A stretch of 25,106 bases of DNA from an uncultured Prevotella sp. (GCA_934215545.1 CAKQAD010000021.1:1-25106), one strand, 5' to 3'; positions 8,907 to 17,535 are shown, counted from the first letter of the stretch. Made by a program: numbers and translations. Notes: generated by a model not told the origin, from the sequence alone.

Positions 8907-10892
8907 ATGAAAAAGATATCAAAGCTTTCATATCTGTTGCTGCTCGGTTTGGTGGCTCTTGTGTTCGGTTCTTGTAACAACGATTTCGACTACGAGGCTG
9001 CCGGTAATCCAGGCAAGCAGATTTATTTCAGCAACAAGCAGGACACTACTATCAATATCGATAAGAATGGCACCAGTTTCAATGTTGTGTTGCATCGTGT
9101 AAATACTGCCGATGAGCTCACTGTAAACCTCGTTTACACTCCAGACCCAGCTCCTGGCATCTTTACACTTGCCACTCCTACAGTGACCTTTGCCGCTGGC
9201 GCTGCCACTGCAAATGTAACCTTCACCTACGACCCAGCAAATACTGAGTATGGTGTTTACACAGGCGGTACGCTTGCTGTTGCCGATACCGACAACGATG
9301 CAACCTATGGCATTGCCTCACTTAAGTTCAAGGCAGGTCCTACAGAGTGGGAGACAATGAAGACTGCCAAAGGCGAAGACGCTATTGCAAAGTTCCGCGA
9401 CGACGCCATCACTACTATCTTCGGTTTCCCAAGCACACCTATCTGGAACTGCAAGATCCAGAAGAGTGTTGTTACCGAGGGCCGCTACCGCTTGCTCGAT
9501 CCTTACAAGGATTGGTATGACCAGGAACACGAGGTTGATCCAGAAGACACAAAGTTCAAGTATGACGATTCAGAGGTTCATGGCCTTGTAATCAATGCTA
9601 CTGACCCTGACTATGTATACGTAGAGGAGTGCAGAACTGGTCTTTCTTATTCAGAAGAAGGTAAGGACTACGGCCGTTTCACTCTGCTTGGTGTTGTTTA
9701 TTACAACTTGAATAATGGTGTTTCTCTCGATCTACTCAAGGAAAGGAAGCCAGAGTGGTTTGGTCAGCTCAAGAATGGTGTAATCTCATTCCCAGGCGAG
9801 CTCGCTATCGCAATCTGTCTTGATGGTCTTCAGAATGGCAATCCTCTTGGTGGTAACGCCAATGGCGCATGCGCTATCGCATTGCCAGGCCATATCATTG
9901 CCGACTATACTCTCGACGCAACCTACACAGGTCGCTTCACCGATACAGATGGCAACGACCACGCAAGCTTCAAAGTTACCTTCGGCGACGATGTTGCAAG
10001 CATCAAGTATGTGCTCAAGCCAAGCAGCGAAGCAACAGCTACTGTAATTTCCGGTATTGTCGATGGAAGTATCGAGGCTACCGAGATGACAGCTTCTGGT
10101 ACAGCTCAGGCTGCCTTCACTGAGACAGGCAACTACAACTTCATTGCTGTAATCTACAACGCCGATGGCGAGGTAGTGGGCAACAAGGTGGTAGCTGCAA
10201 AGCTCAAGTCGAGCAAGGATGCCGACGAGAAGTTCGAGGATATAGCAGGTGGTATCTTCACCGTCGGTAAGAAGAACCTCAGCTCTACATTCTTCAAGCA
10301 ACCATGGACAGATAAGTTGCCTTTCGGCGACAACGAGGAGCACGAAGCAACCCTCTCACAGGGTCAGACCGACAAGACAAAGTTCCGCATCTCACCATAT
10401 CTGCATGAAGACTATCTTGAGTTTACTGTAGGCGAGGACGGCAATATCATCCTCGAACCTCAGCAGACTGGTGCTCAGGTTCAGATATCTCAAACAGAGG
10501 TTACAGATCTGTATGTTTCTGATTTCTACTCATTTGAGCTCAAGGATGATCCACAATTCGCAGCACTGCTGAATGAAAAGGGCTATCGCTCAAGCTATTC
10601 TTCTGAGAAGAACAACTACCTGTTCATCAATATATTCCTGTGTGAGAAAGAAGGTAGCCTCCAGATATTGGCTCCAATTTGCCAGATCGATACCTATCAG
10701 GTGAGCGATGAGGGCAATGCTGCTATCCGCCGCGCATTCTCTGTAGCACAGAAGGAAGCAAAGGCTAAGAAGTACATCACCTTGCCAAAGACTAACACTG
10801 AGTTCAAGAGCTTCTTTGCACCTGCAAAGGCTAACCATGCAAAGCGCTCGCTTGTGAAGAACGCTAACTCAGTAAATGTTTCGCTTCGCTAA
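8907..10892 (+). CDS. Surface lipoprotein of the SusCD locus (SusE/F-position)
   Basis: A 661-residue predicted lipoprotein in the operon position occupied by SusE/SusF-type surface binding proteins. The lipobox is FGSC with Cys23. Residues about 35-145 look like an immunoglobulin-like or Calx-beta-like beta-sandwich (alternating short strands, VNLVYTP, ANVTFTYDP). The remainder is rich in Asp, Gly and beta-strand-like segments without a recognisable catalytic motif. It begins 28 bp after susD and ends just before a hairpin terminator. The likely role is binding substrate at the cell surface for the SusCD complex; this rests on position and signal peptide, as I do not recognise a named family over most of its length. 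Confidence 0.8.
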   Translation: MKKISKLSYLLLLGLVALVFGSCNNDFDYEAAGNPGKQIYFSNKQDTTINIDKNGTSFNVVLHRVNTADELTVNLVYTPDPAPGIFTLATPTVTFAAGAATANVTFTYDPANTEYGVYTGGTLAVADTDNDATYGIASLKFKAGPTEWETMKTAKGEDAIAKFRDDAITTIFGFPSTPIWNCKIQKSVVTEGRYRLLDPYKDWYDQEHEVDPEDTKFKYDDSEVHGLVINATDPDYVYVEECRTGLSYSEEGKDYGRFTLLGVVYYNLNNGVSLDLLKERKPEWFGQLKNGVISFPGELAIAICLDGLQNGNPLGGNANGACAIALPGHIIADYTLDATYTGRFTDTDGNDHASFKVTFGDDVASIKYVLKPSSEATATVISGIVDGSIEATEMTASGTAQAAFTETGNYNFIAVIYNADGEVVGNKVVAAKLKSSKDADEKFEDIAGGIFTVGKKNLSSTFFKQPWTDKLPFGDNEEHEATLSQGQTDKTKFRISPYLHEDYLEFTVGEDGNIILEPQQTGAQVQISQTEVTDLYVSDFYSFELKDDPQFAALLNEKGYRSSYSSEKNNYLFINIFLCEKEGSLQILAPICQIDTYQVSDEGNAAIRRAFSVAQKEAKAKKYITLPKTNTEFKSFFAPAKANHAKRSLVKNANSVNVSLR

Positions 10893-10937
10893 ACGATGCA
10901 ACTATACTTAGAAAGTATATAAAACCCTAATCACAAG

Positions 10938-10972
10938 ACTCCACATAACCTGAAAAGCTATGTGGAGTTTTG
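10938..10972 (+). terminator. Hairpin terminator or attenuator after the SusCD operon
   Basis: A 10-bp stem, ACTCCACATA (10938-10947) with TATGTGGAGT (10959-10968), encloses an 11-nt loop, is followed by TTTTG, and extends outward with weaker pairs. The T-tract is short, so read-through into the protease gene is plausible. No clear -7 element is visible between here and 11077. Confidence 0.7.
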
Positions 10973-11076
10973 TCGGTTTTTGCCAGCGATATGCGCAATG
11001 CACCATTTGTCTTGCCGACCAAGGTGCGCCGCACCCGCAGGCATCCCGATAAAAAACAATAACTATAGTAAAGATT

Positions 11077-12834
11077 ATGACTTTTAGTTTCAAACACCTA
11101 CTGCTTGCCACCGCCCTTGTTGGTGGCTCGCTTGCAGCCAATGCAGTGCCTGCAAAGCCAGGACTGTGGCGCACCATCACCCTCGCCGACGGCACACAAG
11201 TGCGTGCCGAACTTCGTGGCGATGAATATTGCAGTTTCTATGCCGACAAGCAAGGCCGCACCTTCCGCTTGTCTGACGATGGCAAGAACTATGTACAGAT
11301 AGAGCTTAAGGACGAGCTCGTTAAAGCCGATGCACTCCGTGCCCGTGCCAATGCCGACCGCCTAAAGCGTGTGAATGCCCGCAAGTCGGCAGCCCGCATA
11401 GGCGAGGCCAATGGCAGCTACTTCGGAAAGAAGAAGGGCATCATCATTCTTGTTAACTTCAAGAACAAGAAGTTCATGTTCAGCCACAACCAGAAGTTCT
11501 ACAACAAGGTTGCCAACGAGCGCAACTACACCTCAAGCCTCGGCCATGTAGGTAGTGTCAAGGACTACTTCCTTGCACAGTCTAACGGACAGTTTGAGCT
11601 CGACTTCGACGTTGTTGGTCCTTACACCCTGAGCCAGAACTACGAATACTATGGCGCTCCAAAGGGCGATAGCCACGACACCTATCCATATAAGATGATA
11701 CAGGAAGCCTGCACACAGGCTGATAAGGATGTGAACTTTGCCGACTACGACTGGGATGGCGACGGCTATGTAGACCAGGTGTATGTGCTCTTTGCAGGCC
11801 TTGGCGAGGCAGCTGGTGGCGATGAGAACACCATCTGGCCACACGAGTCGCAGCTGAAATACTACGACGGCTCGTTCAAGACCTCGGCAAAGACTGCCGA
11901 TGGCAGCCACGTATATGTAAACACCTATGCCTGCGGACCAGAGAACACTGTAGTGCAGACAGCTACTGGTGCGCTGAAGACACGTGTTGACGGTATCGGA
12001 ACCCTCTGCCATGAGTTCTCACACTGCCTTGGCTACCCCGACTTGTACGACACCGCCTACTCAGGCAATATGGGCATGTCGAGCTGGGACCTCATGTGCG
12101 CTGGTAGCTACAACGCCGACGGCATGTGCCCACCTAACTACACCGCCTACGAGAAGATCTTTGCAGGCTGGATGAAGCCTACAACGCTCGACCGCGCTGC
12201 CACAGTGAAGAACCTGCCTGCTCAGGATGTGAACTATGGCTATGCCTACATCATCTACAACGATGCACATCCCGATGAGTACTATCTGCTCGAAAACCGT
12301 CAGAACAACGTAGGCGTGTGGGATAGAGGCTTGGCAGGAAGTGGTCTGCAGATTACACACGTAGACTACGATGCCAACATCTGGAGCTACAACAGGGTGA
12401 ACACACCTGCCGACTACAGCAATCTGAAGAACGACCACGAGCGTCTCACCATCTTCTGTGCCGACAACGACCGCGTGGGTTCAAGCAACACCACCGATGG
12501 CTACACTACCGATGCCGGCGACCTCTACCCTTACAAGGGCAACAACTCGCTCACCGACACCTCTGTGCCTGCAGCCAAGATTTACAATGGCGGTGAGTTC
12601 ATGGGCAAGCCAATCACCAACATCACCCAGAACACCGACGGCACCATCGCCTTCGACTTCATGGGCGGAAGCACCGAGAATGTCATCATTACCGGTATCA
12701 ACGGCATCGCTGTCGACAGCAAGCCAGCCACCGACAACCGTGTGTATTCTATCGATGGCACATATCTTGGCACTGACATCAACGCCGTAGGTCATGGCGT
12801 GTTCGTACAGAACGGCAAGAAGATCGTAAAGTAA
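11077..12834 (+). CDS. Secreted M6-family (immune inhibitor A-like) metalloprotease
   Basis: A 585-residue exported zinc endopeptidase. The signal peptide covers about 1-23 (ends AANA). The catalytic motif HEFSHCLGYPD (312-322) gives zinc ligands H312 and H316, the general base E313 and probably D322, as in M6 and other HExxHxxGxxD peptidases. An acidic DYDWDGDGYVD loop (223-233) resembles a calcium site. The last 50 residues (RVYSIDGTYLG, then HGVFVQNGKKIVK) resemble the short C-terminal sorting-like module of Prevotella secreted proteins, suggesting surface delivery, possibly by type IX secretion. The gene follows the SusCD operon by 184 bp and precedes a TonB-domain lipoprotein by 10 bp. 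Its likely job is extracellular protein digestion feeding the adjacent transporter, which is inferred from context. Confidence 0.9.
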   Translation: MTFSFKHLLLATALVGGSLAANAVPAKPGLWRTITLADGTQVRAELRGDEYCSFYADKQGRTFRLSDDGKNYVQIELKDELVKADALRARANADRLKRVNARKSAARIGEANGSYFGKKKGIIILVNFKNKKFMFSHNQKFYNKVANERNYTSSLGHVGSVKDYFLAQSNGQFELDFDVVGPYTLSQNYEYYGAPKGDSHDTYPYKMIQEACTQADKDVNFADYDWDGDGYVDQVYVLFAGLGEAAGGDENTIWPHESQLKYYDGSFKTSAKTADGSHVYVNTYACGPENTVVQTATGALKTRVDGIGTLCHEFSHCLGYPDLYDTAYSGNMGMSSWDLMCAGSYNADGMCPPNYTAYEKIFAGWMKPTTLDRAATVKNLPAQDVNYGYAYIIYNDAHPDEYYLLENRQNNVGVWDRGLAGSGLQITHVDYDANIWSYNRVNTPADYSNLKNDHERLTIFCADNDRVGSSNTTDGYTTDAGDLYPYKGNNSLTDTSVPAAKIYNGGEFMGKPITNITQNTDGTIAFDFMGGSTENVIITGINGIAVDSKPATDNRVYSIDGTYLGTDINAVGHGVFVQNGKKIVK

Positions 12835-12844
12835 TCCGTGCATT

Positions 12845-13324
12845 ATGAAATGTAATGTCATAATGCTTGTCGTTGGCACCGCACTGTTGCTCGGATCATG
12901 TGGCGAGAGCCGCAAGCCAAGCAGTGCGCCGGCTGCCAACGACGAGCAGCATGTTGAGAAATTCATGGGCGACTCCCTGCAAAACTCCGACAAGGTGCAG
13001 CAGGTGGCTGAGGATATGAAGTTTCACGACGTGCCTACGCCAGAGTTTCAAGGCGGCTTCGAAGCCATGCGTGCCTACATAAAGAAGCATCTACGCATGC
13101 CTGAGGCAGCACGCAAGAGCAAGCTCGAAGGCCGTGTGGTGGTGTTGGCAAGCATCAATGAGCATGGCAATCTTACCAAAGCCTCCATCCTTATGTCCGA
13201 CGACGACGTGTTCAACGACGAGGCACTCCGCCTTGTGCGTAGCATGCCCCGCTTTCTGCCGGCACGCAAAGCAGGCAAAGCCATTGCTGCCGACATGAAG
13301 ATACAGGTGATGTTCAGACACTAA
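12845..13324 (+). CDS. Lipoprotein with a TonB C-terminal domain
   Basis: A 159-residue protein with a lipoprotein signal (LLGSC, Cys19), a Ser/Pro/Ala and charged linker (20-60), and a TonB C-terminal-like domain at about 69-157. The domain shows the family pattern: FQGG near its start, MPEAAR (85-90), EGRVVVLASINEHGNL (95-110) and a late DEALRLVRSMPRFLPA (125-140). Classical TonB is anchored by an N-terminal inner-membrane helix and a long Pro-rich rod; both are missing here, so ordinary energy transduction is doubtful. It is coupled to the protease gene (10-bp gap) and followed by a strong hairpin. It may help engage the SusC-type receptor, or be an unrelated periplasmic or surface adaptor. 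Confidence 0.85.
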   Translation: MKCNVIMLVVGTALLLGSCGESRKPSSAPAANDEQHVEKFMGDSLQNSDKVQQVAEDMKFHDVPTPEFQGGFEAMRAYIKKHLRMPEAARKSKLEGRVVVLASINEHGNLTKASILMSDDDVFNDEALRLVRSMPRFLPARKAGKAIAADMKIQVMFRH

Positions 13325-13360
13325 ATACCGCATTTGAACCACTATTCACAATATTTTAAT

Positions 13361-13394
13361 GGGGATTAAGCCATTTGGCTTAATCCCCGTTTTC
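13361..13394 (+). terminator. Terminator of the protease/TonB-domain operon
   Basis: A perfect 12-bp stem, GGGGATTAAGCC (13361-13372) and GGCTTAATCCCC (13377-13388), has a 4-nt loop ATTT, followed by G then TTTT. Confidence 0.85.
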
Positions 13395-13478
13395 TGTATA
13401 TACACCACCTATATACCACCCATCCGTAACCTCCCAGCCATATATACCGCTTTTATACTCATTTTGTTGTTAAAATCT

Positions 13479-13509
13479 TTTGCCTTTTGGCATAATTGCC
13501 GTATTTTTG
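13479..13509 (+). promoter_or_regulatory. Promoter of the acyl-CoA synthetase gene
   Basis: TTTG (13479-13482), a 19-bp spacer and TATTTTTG (13502-13509) fit the Bacteroidota -33/-7 consensus. Transcription would start near 13516, about 80 nt before the ATG. Confidence 0.75.
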
Positions 13510-13596
13510 CATAATATAACAGACAGTCTGACCAACACCAATGTGTTGTTTTAGCAGTGCAGACGTGTTGGCCGACAAATACTTAAAACAATTATT

Positions 13597-15405
13597 ATGC
13601 AAACAAGATGTCATCTTTCGGTACTAGCCAATAAGCAGGCAGAGAAATACGGAGAGCGCAAAGCCTTTACTTACAAAAACTTTGGCGGCTCAGAGTGGAA
13701 AACCATGACCTACAATCGTTTCTCGCTTCTTGTGAAGCAAGCCAGCAATGCCTTGCTCAACTTAGGCGCTAAGCCGCAGGAGAACATCGCCGTGTTCTCG
13801 CAGAACTGTATAGAATACCTTATCGCCGACTTCGGTGCTTATGGCATACGCGTGGCATCAGTGCCCTTCTATGCCACCTCGTCGGAGCAGCAAATACAAT
13901 ATATGGTTAACGATGCCCAGGTGCGTTTCCTTTTTGTCGGCGAGCAGGAGCAGTACGACAAAGCCCATCGGGTGTTTGGGATGTGCCACTCGCTCGAGCG
14001 CATCATCATCTTCGACCGCAGCGTGCGCATAAGCAGTCACGACACTGCAGCTCTCTACTTCGACGACTTCCTGAAGATGGGCGCTAAGCTGCCCCGCCAG
14101 CCTGAGGTAGACAAGCTCTATCGTGAGGCATCCGACGACGACCTTTGCAACATCCTCTACACCTCTGGCACCACCGGCGAGTCGAAGGGTGTTATGCTCA
14201 CCTATGGTCAGTACAATGCTGCCCTGAAGGCCAACGACGAGGTGGTGCCCATCACCGAGAACGACCGCATAATATCCTTCCTGCCGTTCACCCATATCTT
14301 TGAACGTGGATGGGCTTACCTCGCGTTCTCTGAAGGTGCCCACATCATCATCAACACCAATCCACACGACATACAGCAGTCGATGCGCGAGACACATCCC
14401 ACATGCATGTCGTCGGTGCCACGCTTCTGGGAGAAGGTCTATCAGGCAGTGAAAGACAAAATCGACCGCTCCAGCCCTATGCAGCAGAAGATGTTCCGCT
14501 ACGCCCTTGAGGTGGGCCGCCGCTACAATGTAGAGTGCAAGAGCCGCTGCAAGCGCCCGTCGCCATGGCTGGCACTGGAGTATAAGATAGTCGACAAAGC
14601 CATACTGCGCCTTGTGCGCAAGCAGATAGGCTTGGAGAATGCCCACCTATTCCCAACAGCTGGCGCCACAGTGTCGCCGGCAGTGGAGCGCTTCACACAC
14701 TCGGTGGGCATAAATATGGTTGTGGGCTACGGCCTCACAGAGAGTCTTGCCACCGTATCGTGCGACCGTGAGAATATGCCCTACACCATCGGTTCGGTGG
14801 GCCGCCCCATCAATGGCATCGATGTGAAGATAGACGACAACAACGAGATTCTCCTCAAGGGCCCTACCATCACCAAGGGCTACTACAAACGCGAGGCAGT
14901 TAATGCCGACGCTTTCACACCCGATGGCTACTTCCGCACTGGCGATGCCGGATATATTAAGAACGGCGAGCTATTCCTCACCGACCGCATCAAAGACCTC
15001 TTCAAGACCTCCAACGGCAAGTATATCGCTCCGCAGCTTGTGGAGTCGTTGCTGCTCGTGGACAAGTTCATCGACCAGGTGGCAGTGATTGCCAACGAGC
15101 GCAAGTTCGTATCGGCACTCATCGTGCCAGAATTCCGACTCGTGGAGGAGTGGGCAAAAGACCACGACATAGCATACGAAAGCCGCGAAGACCTTTGCGC
15201 CAACCCTAAGGTGCACAAGATGATGACCGAGCGCATACAAACACTGCAGCAGTCGCTGGCACACTACGAACAGATAAAGCGATTTACACTCATACCACAT
15301 CACTTCTCTATGGAGTCGGGCGAGCTCACCAACACCCTGAAGCTGCGCCGTCCGCAAATCTATAAGAACTATAGCGATTTGATTGACGAGATGTATGCAG
15401 AATAA
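13597..15405 (+). CDS. Long-chain acyl-CoA synthetase (AMP-forming)
   Basis: A 602-residue adenylate-forming enzyme, expected to activate fatty acids with ATP and CoA through an acyl-AMP intermediate, in the cytoplasm or at the membrane. The phosphate-binding P-loop TSGTTGESKG lies at 189-198, the A5-type motif YGLTESLATVS in the middle, the hinge region YFRTGD ends at D450, and the adenylation Lys is in NGK (473-475). Length and motif spacing fit the FAA1/FadD-type bacterial family. It has its own promoter and lies 43 bp upstream of prfB, so the two may be co-transcribed. Chain-length preference cannot be told from sequence. Confidence 0.93.
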   Translation: MQTRCHLSVLANKQAEKYGERKAFTYKNFGGSEWKTMTYNRFSLLVKQASNALLNLGAKPQENIAVFSQNCIEYLIADFGAYGIRVASVPFYATSSEQQIQYMVNDAQVRFLFVGEQEQYDKAHRVFGMCHSLERIIIFDRSVRISSHDTAALYFDDFLKMGAKLPRQPEVDKLYREASDDDLCNILYTSGTTGESKGVMLTYGQYNAALKANDEVVPITENDRIISFLPFTHIFERGWAYLAFSEGAHIIINTNPHDIQQSMRETHPTCMSSVPRFWEKVYQAVKDKIDRSSPMQQKMFRYALEVGRRYNVECKSRCKRPSPWLALEYKIVDKAILRLVRKQIGLENAHLFPTAGATVSPAVERFTHSVGINMVVGYGLTESLATVSCDRENMPYTIGSVGRPINGIDVKIDDNNEILLKGPTITKGYYKREAVNADAFTPDGYFRTGDAGYIKNGELFLTDRIKDLFKTSNGKYIAPQLVESLLLVDKFIDQVAVIANERKFVSALIVPEFRLVEEWAKDHDIAYESREDLCANPKVHKMMTERIQTLQQSLAHYEQIKRFTLIPHHFSMESGELTNTLKLRRPQIYKNYSDLIDEMYAE

Positions 15406-15448
15406 GTCGATGAGTGAACTCACCCATAAAGAAACAACAAACGAATAA

Positions 15449-16567
15449 ATGATAACAGCCGACCAATTAAAAGACGTACTTCAGCGTGCTGAAGCCCTAC
15501 ATCATTACCTCAACATCGACCAAAAGAAGGTGGAGTTTGAAGAGGAACAGCTGCGCACACAAGCCCCCGATTTCTGGGACGACCCCAAGCGTGCCGAGCA
15601 GCAGATGAAGAAGGTGAAGGAGCTGGAGCGTTGGATAAAAGGCTACGCCGAAGTGCGCCAGATGGCCGACGAGCTACAGCTGGCATTCGACTTCTTCCAC
15701 GACGAGCTTGTGAGCGAAGAGGAGGTAGACGACGACTATGCCAAGGCAATGAAAGCCATCGAAGACCTTGAACTAAAGAACATGCTCCGCCAGGAGGAAG
15801 ACCCGATGGACTGCGTGCTGAAAATCAACTCCGGTGCCGGCGGCACCGAGAGTCAGGACTGGGCACAGATGCTCATGCGCATGTATATTCGTTGGGCAGA
15901 AGCCCATGGCCACCGCGTAACCATCAGCAACCTTCAGGAGGGCGACGAGGCAGGCATTAAGAGCGTCACCATGGAGATAGAGGGCGGCGAGTATGCCTAT
16001 GGCTACCTGAAGAGCGAGAACGGCGTGCACCGCCTGGTGCGCGTGTCGCCATTCAATGCCCAGGGCAAGCGCATGACCTCGTTTGCCTCGGTGTTCGTAT
16101 CGCCGCTGGTAGACGACACCATCGAGGTGTTTGTCGACCCATCTAAAGTGTCGTGGGATCTGTTCCGCTCAGGCGGTGCCGGCGGTCAGAACGTGAATAA
16201 GGTGGAGACGGGCGTGCGCCTGCGCTATCAGTATACCGACCCCGACACAGGCGAGGAAGAAGAGATACTTATCGAGAACACCGAGAGCCGTAAGCAGCTC
16301 GAAAACCGCAACAACGCCATGCGCTTGCTGAAATCGCAACTCTACGACCGCGCCATGAAGAAACGCCTCGAGGCGCAGGCAAAGATAGAAGCCGGCAAGA
16401 AGAAGATAGAGTGGGGCAGCCAGATACGCTCCTATGTGTTCGACGACCGCCGCGTGAAAGATCACCGCACCAACTTCCAGACATCGGATGTCGACGGGGT
16501 GATGGACGGCAAAATCGATGGTTTTATAAAGGCATATCTCATGGAGTTTGGAGTGCAAGAGGCATAA
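15449..16567 (+). CDS. prfB: Peptide chain release factor 2
   Basis: A 372-residue class I release factor that recognises UGA and UAA and triggers peptidyl-tRNA hydrolysis. The codon-recognition tripeptide SPF (200-202) identifies RF2 rather than RF1, and the catalytic GGQ is at 245-247 within GGAGGQNVNK. The N-terminal region reads through without an in-frame stop (HHYLNIDQKKVEFEEEQL, from residue 17), so the programmed +1 frameshift that autoregulates RF2 in many bacteria is absent. It may share a transcript with the upstream acyl-CoA synthetase and the small downstream genes. Confidence 0.97.
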   Translation: MITADQLKDVLQRAEALHHYLNIDQKKVEFEEEQLRTQAPDFWDDPKRAEQQMKKVKELERWIKGYAEVRQMADELQLAFDFFHDELVSEEEVDDDYAKAMKAIEDLELKNMLRQEEDPMDCVLKINSGAGGTESQDWAQMLMRMYIRWAEAHGHRVTISNLQEGDEAGIKSVTMEIEGGEYAYGYLKSENGVHRLVRVSPFNAQGKRMTSFASVFVSPLVDDTIEVFVDPSKVSWDLFRSGGAGGQNVNKVETGVRLRYQYTDPDTGEEEEILIENTESRKQLENRNNAMRLLKSQLYDRAMKKRLEAQAKIEAGKKKIEWGSQIRSYVFDDRRVKDHRTNFQTSDVDGVMDGKIDGFIKAYLMEFGVQEA

Positions 16568-16690
16568 GCCCGCACTCAGATTATGTCAGCCCAGTGCCCA
16601 AGAGGCAACACCGGCAGGCAAAACGGCAGCTGGCGTGTGCAAACGACAATAATGAAAACAAAATAATTAACTTTTAAAATCAAAACAACT

Positions 16691-16831
16691 ATGAGCCAAA
16701 ACAGCAAACTAAAGCGCGAGAAATACGCCAAGGAACAAGAGAAGAAGGGCAAGAAAGTGGTGGAATACATTTTCTGGGGTCTGATATTATTGGCCATCGC
16801 CTTCCTGTTATCAAGCACACTTAACGGTTAA
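16691..16831 (+). CDS. Small single-span membrane protein (46 aa)
   Basis: A short reading frame: N-terminal 25 residues strongly basic and charged (MSQNSKLKREKYAKEQEKKG), then one hydrophobic helix (about 26-42, EYIFWGLILLAIAFLL) and a short polar tail. It lies 123 bp after prfB and only 7 bp before the CYTH gene, so translation coupling is likely. I do not recognise the family. Charge-then-helix order and tight spacing make it more likely real than chance. The positive N-terminus suggests it stays in the cytoplasm. Confidence 0.7.
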   Translation: MSQNSKLKREKYAKEQEKKGKKVVEYIFWGLILLAIAFLLSSTLNG

Positions 16832-16838
16832 TTCTGTT

Positions 16839-17321
16839 ATGAGCGGATTAGAGATAGAACGCAAATTCCTCATACGCAAAGGCGGCAACTATAAGGATGC
16901 CGCCTTTTCTTGTAGTCGCATAAAGCAGGGATATATGCCTTGCCAAACCGCTACGGTGCGTGTTCGCACCCGCGACGACCGCTCGTGGCTCACCATAAAG
17001 AGCCATAGCAATGCCGCTGGCGTGTCGCGCTATGAGTTCGAGAAGGAGATTACTGCCGACGAAGCGCAGCATCTGTTTGAGCTGTGTCGAGGCGGAGTGA
17101 TAGACAAATGCCGCTGGCTGGTGAAGAGCCCCGACGGGCAGCACACCTTCGAGGTGGACGAGTTTTTTGGCGATAACGACGGACTCGTGGTGGCAGAGGT
17201 GGAGCTCGGCGATGAGAACGAACCCTTCCTTGCTCCCGACTTCATAGGGCAGGAGGTGACGGGCGACCGCCGCTACTACAACTCACAACTGCTCATTAAT
17301 CCTTATAAAAACTGGAAGTAG
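16839..17321 (+). CDS. CYTH-domain protein (inorganic polyphosphate/triphosphate-binding)
   Basis: A 160-residue protein with the CYTH signature EIERKF (5-10, ExExK), basic tunnel residues (VRVRTRDD, LTIKS), the acidic strand FEVDEFFG and a late EVELGDENE. The fold forms a tunnel that binds triphosphate groups with divalent metals. Members include triphosphatases, thiamine triphosphatase and class IV adenylate cyclase; the compact bacterial form most often hydrolyses inorganic triphosphate, but the substrate here is undetermined. It is the last gene of a probable prfB-small peptide-CYTH run and is followed by a terminator embedded in repeats. Confidence 0.9.
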   Translation: MSGLEIERKFLIRKGGNYKDAAFSCSRIKQGYMPCQTATVRVRTRDDRSWLTIKSHSNAAGVSRYEFEKEITADEAQHLFELCRGGVIDKCRWLVKSPDGQHTFEVDEFFGDNDGLVVAEVELGDENEPFLAPDFIGQEVTGDRRYYNSQLLINPYKNWK

Positions 17322-17337
17322 AATAATATTTTTTATG

Positions 17338-17366
17338 TCTCGGGATTTTTGTCCCGAGATTTTTTT
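17338..17366 (+). terminator. Intrinsic terminator of the CYTH gene
   Basis: TCTCGGGA (17338-17345) and TCCCGAGA (17352-17359) form an 8-bp stem around TTTTTG, followed by seven T. The 3' arm is also the beginning of the GTCCCGA repeat. Confidence 0.8.
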
Positions 17367-17530
17367 GTCTTGATTTTTTTTGTCCCGAATTTGAGAATTT
17401 GAGAATTTTTCTTTACTCTGATTTTCTGTCCCGAGATTTTTTGTCTTGATTTTTTAGTCCCGAATTTGAGAATTTTTCCTTTACTCTGATTTTCTGTCCC
17501 GATTTTTTTTGTCCCGAGATTTTTTATCCT
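17351..17530 (+). repeat. GTCCCGA tandem low-complexity repeat, copy B
   Basis: Two and a half tandem units: 17351-17427, 17428-17495 and a partial unit from 17496. Each begins GTCCCGA, has T-runs around GTCTTGAT, a second GTCCCGAATTTGAGAATT and ends TTACTCTGATTTTCT. Unit 1 has one extra GAATTTGA. Its first 60 bp matches the minus strand at 147-89 almost perfectly. Any open frame across it is repeat-driven. Confidence 0.85.
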
Positions 17531-17535
17531 TGAAC

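Noticed and set aside
13858..14646. 262-codon minus-strand frame opposite the acyl-CoA synthetase
   Set aside because: Antisense shadow; the synthetase on the plus strand has every family motif.
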